From NCBI GenBank assembly GCA_963711465.1, contig CAVQEG010000001.1, forward strand, positions 2,232,001 to 2,296,000: 64,000 nt of DNA, written 5' to 3'. Below are positions 44,050-52,099 of this stretch, one piece after another. Made by a program: the position numbers and the translations under genes. How positions within the stretch are numbered: position 1 is the first letter of the stretch; each line of letters begins with the position of its first letter. The DNA is from CAVQEG01 sp963711465. Its GTDB lineage: Bacteria > Bacteroidota > Ignavibacteria > OLB7. The notes below the pieces were generated by a model. It was not told the DNA's origin, ran no database searches, and saw nothing but the letters and a program-made list of their open reading frames with translations.

Positions 44050-45140
44050 CTAATTCTGGTCCGCTTTGTGCGGTTCTGTTTGTAGTTCCCCATTTTCGAG
44101 TGCCGCCCATACCAACTTCCAGATTTCATTATCTGTCGCACCCGGATTCTCAAATCCGATAACGGCTCCAACGGCATTGTTGTATCGGTCCATGGCCGCC
44201 GCCTCAGGTGAATTCGAGCCGGCGGCTTCGTGCACCCACCCAATCCCTAGAACTTCGAGGATATTGCCCTCTCGTCCCGCCAGAGCCGCCGCGTACGCGT
44301 GGCGAAGAGCGTCCAATGGATTATACTCAAAGATTGCCCGCAAACGGCCCTTGTTTGCCTGATTGGTGAGGGTTTCCCCATTTGCCGTTGGATGATCTTC
44401 ATGGTAGCCTCCGATGGTCCGGCGGCCTACTCCATAGATGTCTACGTCGATTTGAGGACCGTATCCAATCGCATTCGTCCTTGCCGTCGACTCATCATAT
44501 GCATCGCTTAGAGCTGCGAAGGCATCAGCCATTCGAATACCCTCTCCGGCCCCAAGAATCGCATCGACCGGATACCACTTTACCGATTTGATTGCAGCGT
44601 GCAAGCGATCCGGGTTTAAGGGTCGAGCCTGCATGCCACTCGGATCGGTGAAATTCACCGGATCATCCCCGCTGTACACATTCGGGCTCACGCTCGGCGA
44701 CTTCGCCATCAGCGGGTCGACGCTCAGGAAGCGACCCAGCCCCTCGTCGTAGTGCCGCACACCTAGGTCGAGCGTCGACGTCTCCCGATCCTCCTCCGCG
44801 TCATTGAACCCCCGTCTGACCGTGTCTCCCGACGAACTTCCGATCAGGGCGCCCCATGGATCGTAGTCGTACGTCCGTGCCTGGCCATTCTCGTCCACCG
44901 ACAATCTCAAAGAACCCACGTGATCCGCGAAGCGGAACTCCCTGATCCCCGTAGTGTCCACGGCGTCGGGCCGCGTGATCAGACGGGCAAGGTCCTCCTT
45001 GATGTACGCGGTCTCCTGCGCGTAGGTCAGATATTCGACCGGGTACATGTACACCGTGTTCGGGTAGCTCAGCAGACATGGCAGCGTATCCATCGACTCC
45101 AGGCCGTGCCGGACCGAGAGCTGCTCACCGAATCCGCCAA
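44050..45140 (-). CDS. RHS core fragment with tip C
   Basis: RHS homology starts at LGGFGEQLSVRHGLES (~45140), directly after the immunity gene of the preceding tip. The visible core is EYLTYAQETAYIKEDLARL, YDYDPWGALIGSSSGD, YDEGLGRFLSVDPLMA, DDPVNFTDPSGM. Tip C is ~165 residues: WYPVDAILGAGEGIRMADAF, GGYHEDHPTANGET, NPLDALRHAYAAALAGR, MDRYNNAVGAVIGFENP. The alternation of RHAYAAALAGR and a conserved MDRYNN suggests a structured enzyme domain, family not recognised. The frame extends to 45261 through antisense of the upstream gene, so no native start remains. It is a displaced tip with its immunity lipoprotein 5 nt downstream. Confidence 0.75.
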
Positions 45141-45146
45141 GGAATT

Positions 45147-45557
45147 CTATTCCTCTGACTCTACCGAAACGATATCTGCACACACCCGAATCGTACCGCC
45201 ATCGAAAAATGACACGACCATGTGCATGTCCAACTGACGACTCTGAAAGTCGACCTCCCAATCCGAATCGACGTTCGCAGCTTCCTTAAATCCGATACTG
45301 TTTACGGTATCGTGCGATCGCAGGAAGAACGCTCGATCAATTGACAGATATTCGAGTGCCCGAAACAAAATTGTCACGTGCAAGGGCAAATTGGATCCCT
45401 GACCCGGATAAGTATATCGTTTGAACCGGAGAGCCATTGTTGATTCATCCGCGGCTTCGATGGCGATGCTCTGCAGTTCATAGTCATTGTGGAGATCGTA
45501 CCAATAGTTCGCTCCCTCAACGATGACACCGCTCTTGATAGCGAATTCCAGAATCAT
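45147..45557 (-). CDS. Presumptive immunity protein for RHS tip B
   Basis: 136 aa. Its ATG (45557) overlaps the RHS-B stop by 4 nt, a classic translational coupling. The sequence is beta-rich and soluble (GANYWYDLHNDYELQSIAIE, MALRFKRYTYPG, NLPLHVTILFRALEYL). No family is recognised. It ends at the junction with the next RHS core fragment. Confidence 0.65.
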   Translation of the reverse strand: MILEFAIKSGVIVEGANYWYDLHNDYELQSIAIEAADESTMALRFKRYTYPGQGSNLPLHVTILFRALEYLSIDRAFFLRSHDTVNSIGFKEAANVDSDWEVDFQSRQLDMHMVVSFFDGGTIRVCADIVSVESEE

Positions 45558-47613
45558 CTTGAAATGCTCTCCAGATAATAGCGAACGATACGAAGATCCT
45601 CAGAATTCGCCTCGCGTACGATCTCTCTCCCCTTGTCGTATACCCGTCCAAGCCCCTCTGGAGCTTGGAAATTACGCGGCTTGATATGAACGTGGGGCGT
45701 CTCGATCTGTCCAACCTCCGAACCGCCATAGTGTGACCTTCCGGCGAGGTCCACGTCCATTTCGAATTTTTCAGTCCGGATCGTTACGCGATTGCTTCCG
45801 CCGTTCATCCTCTTGAGCGCTTCGACCTCTTCTTTGATCTGCTGGGCTCGGTCCGGCTGTTCGCCAGGTGAGAGATTTTGAAGCTGTTCAGACAGACTCT
45901 CGATGTGGTGATTCACGATCCGTGTATTCCTGCCAACCTGGCCGTGCGAGTCGCCACCACTTTCCAGTGGCATGGTCTCCCACTTTCGTTCAGGCGACAC
46001 TATCGCACCCCGCTGCATCCCACTCGGATCGGTGAAATTCACGGGATCATCCCCGCTGTACACGTACGGGCTCACGCTCGGCGACTTCGCCATCAGTGGG
46101 TCGACGCTCAGGAAGCGGCCAAGGCTCTCGTCGTAATGCCGGGCGCCGAGGTCGAATGTCGAATTCTCCCGATCCTCCTCCGCGTCGTTGAACCCCTTCC
46201 GCGCCGTGTCACCCGCCGAACTCGCGATCACCGCGCCCCACGGGTCATAGTCGTAGGTCCGTACCTGCCCGCTCTCATCCACCGAAAATCTCAAAGAGCC
46301 ATCGTGGTCGGCGAACCGGAATTCCTTGATGCCGGTCGTATCGATCGCGTCAGGCCGCGTGATCACTCGGGCCAGATCCTCCTTGGTGTACGCCGTCTCC
46401 TGGCCGTAGCTGAGGTATTCGACCGGGTACATGTACACGGTGTTCGGTATCGTCAGGCCGCACGGCAGCGTATCGGTCGACTCTACGCCATGCCACACCG
46501 ACAGCTGCTCGCCAGAGCCGCCGAGCAGGTAATATACCCACGCTCGTGCGTGCTGAAGCGTGTCGGTTCCGTTCCACGTGTACAATCGCTTCTGCTGACG
46601 CTGCCCCGCCGGGCTGTATCGATACCGCCAGTCGAGATACACCTCCGGATGCAATTGTGGCGACCATTCCGCGTACTGTCGAAGAAGATTTCGGTAGCTG
46701 TAGCCGAACCGGTCCTCCTGCGGCTGGCCGGTGTAGATCTTCCGGATCAACGCTCCATCCGGATCGTATTCGTAATTGTACGAGCCGGCGACCGTGAGGT
46801 GATTCGGGCCGGTACCACCGTAGCCGTAGCTGTGATTCAGCACCAGCGACCCGTTGATCACTCCGATCGAATCAGCCAGTCGATTGCCGACCGCATCGTA
46901 CGAGTACGCAACCGTATCGCCCGCCGTATTGATCCAGCGCGCCAGCCGACCCGCATGGTCATACCGATACTGCTGGTGCAGCTGCGATCCCGGCCCGCCC
47001 AGCAGCCGCGGATGCTCTATCATGTCCTGCGACGAGATACGCCCGGCTGAGTCGTACCCCAGCGCCAGGGAGTATTCCTGAAGGTAATCGAACGGCGGCA
47101 ATGTGTCCTGCTGCATCGCATCGATGCCCGAGAGACCACCCCGCTTCGTGTAGTCCGACGACGTCCGGTAGCGAATCGGTGGGTACCACGTCGTGTCGAT
47201 CAGACCCTGCTTCGTGTAGTGATACGTGATGTCCGCTCCCGTCACGACTTCGTCCCGCTCCGGAACCGCCGGTGCCGCGGCCAACCCCATTCCAAGTCCA
47301 CTCTGGAAGTAGTTGTAGTCCGTCAGCCGCGTCCACACCGAATCCACCCGGCCGTTGTAGTCATAGCCATACCACGTGTCGTACTGCCGCAGCGGATCGG
47401 CCACCACAACGGCTGTCACCTGGTTCAGAGCGTTGTACTGGTAGTACACCGCGTCGAACCCGAGGTTCTCCGTATACCGCAGCAATGCCTCCGGCCGACC
47501 CCGCTCGTCGTAGCTGGTAACCTGGAAGTCGTAGGGCTCGCCCGCGTGTTCGCGATAGGCGACGGCCGCCTCGCGACCGATGAGATTCCTGACGAGACGA
47601 TGGCCAGCGCCCT
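45554..47613 (-). pseudogene. 5'-truncated RHS gene with tip B
   Basis: Open frame from just after a stop at ~47616 (no native start) to 45554. From 47590 down to 46013 it is colinear without indels with 54214-52637 of RHS-A. Core features are YHYTKQGLIDTTWYPP, LEQ/RHS YD repeats, YDESLGRFLSVDPLMA and DDPVNFTDPSGM. Tip B (~155 residues) has a helical linker (LSEQLQNLSPGEQPDRAQQI) then TEKFEMDVDLAGRSHYGGSE, VGQIETPHVHIKPRNF, a D-L-x-G-x-x-H-x-GG then TPHVH pattern seen in some polymorphic-toxin C-terminal domains. The immunity gene overlaps its stop. Confidence 0.78.
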
Positions 47614-47741
47614 ACGACGCACCCCGGTCGCCGGATACTTGCCACTCGGACAACTCGTGACGACGAAGCGTACAAGATTCAGGGTGTTCAACGGCGCCAC
47701 GTGCGCTACTGGTGATGCATCCAACTCGGCGACCGCCGCGC

Positions 47742-48290
47742 TCAGTGCAGAGATCCGTCTAAATCCACGAAACCTTCCAGGCTGGCAAGAATGAAATCCA
47801 TGTCAATACTATACCCGGCACACGCACCGCCCGTCCGCGGTGTTACCGTAGGCCTTGCAATGATAGAATCGCCGGAAATTGGCTTCGACAATCTCAAAGT
47901 CGTGTCATCTTCGATTTTGCCCACAATGGCCTTCGGCGACCGGGCCGGGATGGGAAACGGTCGAGAAATTTCAACTACAAGAGAATCAAGTTCGAACCGG
48001 GGAACTATGTGTGAACTTGCGAGTTCCATCCGGACCAACGAGTCGCCGTGAAAGAGAAGGAATGATGCATCGAAGTATTTGCTTTCTACCGTACCATCCC
48101 TTACCACAAACGGTGGTTCCTCACCAATGCCAAGGTCAAGGCGACCGAGACCATGAAGCCGATCCACATAGGAATACGGGGAGCCGAGACCGGCGACGGG
48201 CCGCGTTCCATCCGGAACGGGCATAAGTACTCTGATCCTATCATCCTGCCGGCCACAAGTCACCAACGCGACGATCACGACTGATAGCAC
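47742..48290 (-). CDS. Orphan immunity-like lipoprotein
   Basis: 182 aa from a GTG at 48290, with a short lipoprotein-like signal (LSVVIVALVTCG). It is homologous along its length to the tip C immunity lipoprotein: VAGLGSPYSYVDRLHGLG, FDASFLLFHGDSLVRMELAS, PISGDSI. It lies 39 bp after the stop of a nonsense-broken tip C-type remnant (48329-48510). Its toxin is thus dead while it remains intact, as expected for an orphan immunity gene kept for protection against kin. Confidence 0.65.
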   Translation of the reverse strand: MLSVVIVALVTCGRQDDRIRVLMPVPDGTRPVAGLGSPYSYVDRLHGLGRLDLGIGEEPPFVVRDGTVESKYFDASFLLFHGDSLVRMELASSHIVPRFELDSLVVEISRPFPIPARSPKAIVGKIEDDTTLRLSKPISGDSIIARPTVTPRTGGACAGYSIDMDFILASLEGFVDLDGSLH

Positions 48291-48328
48291 GACAATGTAC
48301 CGAGGATACTTCTCAATTATAATCGTGA

Positions 48329-48510
48329 TTACTCATCAGACGTTGGTTTCACCGCCGCTTCTAATTCGCCGTCCGTGAGTGCCTTCCATACAAGTGACAG
48401 AATTTGGCTGTCAGTGGCAAACGGATGTTCAGTTCCAATTCATGCACCAACGGGGCTATTGTATCGGTCCATCGCAGATGAACCGGAATTTCCACGAGCG
48501 GTTGCCTTTG
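48329..48510 (-). pseudogene. Remnant of an RHS toxin tip (type C), nonsense-mutated, copy 2
   Basis: Same broken reading as 26534-26715: MDRYNSPVGA, TGA, IGTEHPFATDSQI, ending TSDE then TAA at 48329. The TGA is shared, so the mutation predates the duplication. A homologous immunity lipoprotein follows directly. Confidence 0.7.
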
Positions 48511-48565
48511 AGTTAATGAGTATCGGCTTCGAAGGGCAATAACATACTTGATGGGACAGGGAGGA

Positions 48566-48599
48566 TAGAAGAAGAGCCGGGAGTGGTGACACCCGGCTG
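48566..48599 (-). terminator. Terminator of the nucleotidyltransferase gene, copy 2
   Basis: GAGCCGGGAGTG, GTGA, CACCCGGCT, followed on the minus strand by TTCTTCTATCC. One stem base differs from copy 1. Confidence 0.6.
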
Positions 48600-48636
48600 A
48601 GACCATCACGCACACCCGGTTGTTTGAACTCTGTGA

Positions 48637-49272
48637 TCACTCGGAATCACGGACCTGCTTGAGTCGGGTCTGTAGCTCCATCGGAAGTTGTTTCTCAACA
48701 TCTCCGGTAATCAGACCGGCGCGGTCGAGTGCCTGAACATGAACCTGATCCTTCAGCCGGAAGGTTACCAGTTTCATCCGAACGAGATCGGCGACCGGGA
48801 CTACGAGCACATCCTTCCCCCGAATCCTTTTCGGGACAGGGTTGAGGATGGGGTTGGGAAGCAACTGCTTCGGGCTTGTCTTCTCTCCGGCGAAGATCAG
48901 GTGAACCGCATCACGGGGGTTGTCGTCCTGTCCGAACATCAGCATGTCAACCCCGGCTGTGTGCCGGAACCGGAAGCCGTGCTTCGCGGCTGCGGTGATG
49001 ATCTCGTCAAGGTTGGCGCGGTTGATCATCAGGTCAACGTCCTTCGTGGTGCGCTCCTCGTCGGGCGCGACATCCTGAACATGGGCGAGCACGGCGAGAC
49101 CGCCGATCAGTTCGTAGGGGATGTTCTCGGAAGCGAACACATCCGCGATGCGTGACAGGACGCCGACGAGATGGTAGACCTTCTCCTCGAAAACGGCATT
49201 GACCATTCCGCCCGAGCGATAGGTCGCTCTCAGGTATTCCTCGAAGGTTTGAACGTACTGATGTGTTGCCAT
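48637..49272 (-). CDS. Nucleotidyltransferase-fold protein (AbiEii/MNT-like), copy 2
   Basis: 211 aa, two substitutions from the 26842-27477 copy, with the same GGLAVLAH and DVDLM nucleotidyltransferase signature. Both copies are intact, which suggests selection or a very recent duplication. It is convergent with nothing and antisense-adjacent to the hsdM-like gene. Confidence 0.75.
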   Translation of the reverse strand: MATHQYVQTFEEYLRATYRSGGMVNAVFEEKVYHLVGVLSRIADVFASENIPYELIGGLAVLAHVQDVAPDEERTTKDVDLMINRANLDEIITAAAKHGFRFRHTAGVDMLMFGQDDNPRDAVHLIFAGEKTSPKQLLPNPILNPVPKRIRGKDVLVVPVADLVRMKLVTFRLKDQVHVQALDRAGLITGDVEKQLPMELQTRLKQVRDSE

Positions 49273-49299
49273 GATCCGAGTCCGTTTAGCGTATGTATC

Positions 49300-49440
49300 T
49301 CAAATCGGCTTGATTGCACCCATCGCCTCGGAGGACCACTTGATCTTGTAGGTCCAGTGGTCGATGATGACATTTCTGTTCAGGTCGATCCATCGCCGAA
49401 GTAACTCCTGTTCGTCCGGCGTCAACTCCATCGGACCGAG
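49300..49440 (-). pseudogene. Short DUF4160-like C-terminal fragment, copy 2
   Basis: Same as 27505-27645: RRWIDLNRNVIIDHW then IKPI. The open frame extends further upstream to 49740, but that part is antisense of hsdM-like coding. Confidence 0.35.
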
Positions 49441-49443
49441 CAC

Positions 49444-50599
49444 TTGAACCTCGGGGAGCACGGTGACGATACGATTAGCGTCCACCCCGAGCTTGGGAAG
49501 GCGACCAAGGACTATCCCCGTGGCGTCCTGTACGAACTCATCCACCTTCTTTATGAGAAGGTGTGGAAGTTCATCACGATATACCATGACTACGATGTCG
49601 TCGGTCAATTCTACGGTGAGTTTCTTCGGTACACCGGGGGGGGACAAGAAGGCATTGGGAATCGTTCTCACTCCCCGGCACGTAACCGAGTTGTTCGCGC
49701 TGCTGGCGAACGTGCAGAAGTATACGCGGGTACTCGACATCTGCGCCGGTACAGGTGGCTTCCTGATCGCCTCGATGCACCAGATGATGCGTCAGGCGGT
49801 CACTCAGGAAGATAAAGAGTACATAAAGAAACACCGTCTCATCGGGGTCGAGCAGCAGCCGAACATGTATGCGCTCGCGGCGAGCAACATGCTCCTGCGC
49901 GGTGATGGCAAAGCGAACCTGTTTCAGGGGAGTTGCTTCGACGAAGGTATTGTCGCTGAGGTCAGGCGCAAGGTGCGAGACGGAGTTGAAAGCGGCTTAA
50001 CCGATGGAATGCTCAACCCACCGTACTCACAGGGCGACGACGATCTACATGAACTCGCGTTCGCGAAGCAGATATTGGACTGTTTAGTGCCCGGTGGCGT
50101 GGGCATCGCGATCATTCCCCTACAGAAGGTCTCTGCTCCTCACCCGATCAAACAGGAACTGCTGAAGCATCACACCCTCGATGCGGTGATGACAATGCCC
50201 CACGAGTTGTTTTATCCGGTTGGTCGTGTGCCCTGTGTCGTCGTGTTCACCGCTCATACGCAGCACGACAGCGCCAAGCGGAAGACGTGGTTCGGGTACT
50301 GGAAAGACGACGGTTTAGAGAAGACCAAGCATAAGGGTCGGATCGACCTTCGCCATCGGTGGGAAGCGATCCGAGACTCATGGGTTTCGTCGAATCGCAA
50401 TAGAGACGAGATACCCGGCGTATGCTTCAAGCGCCACGTTACGGCTGCAGAAGAGTGGTGCCCCGAGGCATTCATGGAGACCGACTACAATGCGATCACG
50501 CCGCGACAGCTTGGCATCGAGATCAAACGCTACATCGTGCATTCGCTGATGGCTGACGAGGAAATGATTCGAGATTCAGAGGAGGAAGACGATGAGTAA
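49444..50599 (+). pseudogene. hsdM: Type I restriction-modification N6-adenine methylase (HsdM-like), frameshifted at G8
   Basis: The first part (SVHPELGKATKDYPRGVLYE, IYHDYDVVGQFYGEFLRYTG) and the second part (DKKALGIVLTPRHVTELFA, VLDICAGTGGFLIASM with motif I, GMLNPPYSQGD with the NPPY catalytic motif) are in different frames. The switch occurs in a run of eight G (49636-49643); seven G would restore YTGGDKKALG. The N-terminal helical domain seems missing or lies beyond the DUF4160 fragment junction. The stop overlaps the hsdS-like start. It would methylate adenine as part of an HsdMS complex if in frame. Confidence 0.75.
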
Positions 50600-50943
50600 C
50601 CAGCCGCGCCTGTGTAAACTCGCTGACGTGTTCAAGATCAGCGCCGGTAACAAGTTCGACATGAACAAGATGACTCTGGCGCACTCGCCCCTTCTATACG
50701 GCGCAGAATCTCTCCGTACTCACCCCGAAGATTGAGATGAGCTTGCCGATGAAGCTCTACTACAGCCTCTGCATCTCGGCGAATCGTCACAGATACAGTG
50801 CGTTCGGTAGAGGTGCAAATCGCACGTACAAGGCGCTTCTTGTCCCCGACCCGAGCGATGTACCCCAATGGGTCAATGGTGCTATGGAGTCGGCGGTCGA
50901 TGAGTGGCGCAGCGATCTCGCGGTGTTGATCGACCGTCACTGA
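50592..50943 (+). pseudogene. Specificity subunit (HsdS-like) with internal deletion
   Basis: The ATG at 50592 overlaps the hsdM stop. After RLCKLADVFKISAGNKFDMN KMTLAHSP in pieces (~33 residues), the frame ends at 50735. In the +1 frame there follows FYTAQNLSVLTPKIEMS, then KLYYSLCISANRHRYSAFGR, ANRTYKALLVPD, typical of the C-terminal half of restriction S subunits. The central target-recognition sequence is therefore lost between ~50670 and ~50680. No HsdR is encoded nearby. Confidence 0.6.
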
Positions 50944-51036
50944 CCGTCCATGCGTTTGTCCCATCAAGTATATTGTTGCCCTCCGAAGCTGACCAACCTC
51001 AGCTCAACCCACTCAATTCTCAAAGGAGCCACACGC

Positions 51037-51450
51037 TTGACGGATCGGTAATCGGAACGACGATGAAGCGACACAGACATCAGGAGTGCATCGGGTTCCT
51101 GAAGCTCATCGATCAGAACGTCGAGGCGTGAAAGGAAATCCACATCAACTGCGCCAATTACGCGACGCACAAGCATCCGAAGGTGCGTGCGTGGCTCGAT
51201 CGACATCGACGCGTCAAAGTGCACTTCACCCCGACGAGCGCAACATGGCTAAACATGGTCGAGCGATTCTTCCGCGACCTCACAGAACGCCGGCTGCGGC
51301 GTGGAGTCTTCCCTTCGCTCTCGTCGCTGATTGACACGCTGCACGAGCACGTCGCACGTCATAACGAAAACCCAAAGCCGTTCATCTGGACGGCAACCGC
51401 GTCCGACGTTCTCGCGAAAGTCACCCGCGCTCGTCAGGCACTGCGATACG
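51037..51450 (+). pseudogene. IS630-family transposase remnant
   Basis: The frame LDGSVIG, RHRHQECIGFLKLIDQN, TGA, NYATHKHPKVRAWLDRHRR, HFTPTSATWLNMVERFFRDL, NPKPFIWTATASDVLAKV corresponds to the C-terminal half of IS630 transposases. There is one in-frame stop (51129-51131) and the catalytic Asp of the DNYATHK motif is Ala. The 5' half is absent. It separates the RM remnant from the RHS-A immunity gene. Confidence 0.75.
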
Positions 51451-51461
51451 TTACGCTCTGC

Positions 51462-52019
51462 TCAATGGGGACCACGAGACTCCTTGGCATTACTGGCAAT
51501 TATCCCGTAAATATAGTCGCCGGGATAGCCCCATTCGTGAAGCCAGTCAATATACGCTGGATCATTAACGATCTTGCGAGCAAGGCGACCGGCGGCCGGC
51601 GTTTGACCACGCGATACTGCCAGCCCCCAAGCGAAAACTCTGTTGTTGGGACACATCTCCACCGCCCGCAATTCCAATTGGTACGGGAGCCGATCGGTCG
51701 TGGGAAGTCTGAACTCTTCGAGTCCGAATAGCCATTCAGCAATCCATGTGATCTTACCTATGAAAAAGAGATATTCCGGGCAGCCGCCCATTAACGGTAG
51801 TGACGTCGCAAGGTGCGAAATCAGGGCTGGTTGAATCTCATCATCGGTAAGTCCATAGTTCGATGCGTCATCTTCTAGTAGCAGATAATGCTCGAGATAG
51901 ATGAGCCGGACCCAGCCTCCACAGTCCAGAGACCCACGATGGAGAGAGTCGCTGATCAGCTTGTGGCAACGACCGAGATCGCCAGAACGTTGCAGGGCGT
52001 CAAAGTCTGTCCAATCCAT
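51462..52019 (-). CDS. Presumptive immunity protein for RHS tip A
   Basis: 185 aa from the ATG at 52019, 80 bp after the RHS-A stop, same strand. A soluble helical protein with many Trp and Tyr (MDWTDFDALQRSGDLGRCHK, LISHLATSLPLMGG, CPEYLFFIGKITWIAEWLFG, DWLHEWGYPGDYI). No signal peptide or known family. Position, size and single-copy status next to a unique tip make immunity the likely role. Confidence 0.6.
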   Translation of the reverse strand: MDWTDFDALQRSGDLGRCHKLISDSLHRGSLDCGGWVRLIYLEHYLLLEDDASNYGLTDDEIQPALISHLATSLPLMGGCPEYLFFIGKITWIAEWLFGLEEFRLPTTDRLPYQLELRAVEMCPNNRVFAWGLAVSRGQTPAAGRLARKIVNDPAYIDWLHEWGYPGDYIYGIIASNAKESRGPH

Positions 52020-52099
52020 GATTGCATCGGTTTACTGAATGAGCGTACGGTGCTTCGGTCAGTATTGACTGCAGATTCAGGGTATGTCTGTCTACGTCG

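Larger units (their letters stand above)
48314..49552. repeat. 1239-bp direct duplication, copy 2
   Basis: Near-identical to 26519-27757. Here the right end continues without a break into the hsdM-like gene (ATGAGAAGG at 49553), so this copy shows the empty IS target. Confidence 0.92.

Noticed and set aside
45878..47050. Plus-strand open frames opposite the RHS cores (also at 39636-40859 and 52760-53674)
   Set aside because: They are mirror frames of RHS coding that recur wherever the core recurs; they show no independent domain.
49300..49740. A complete 146-codon minus-strand gene of DUF4160 type
   Set aside because: Only the last ~45 codons resemble the family; the rest is antisense to conserved HsdM sequence on the plus strand.
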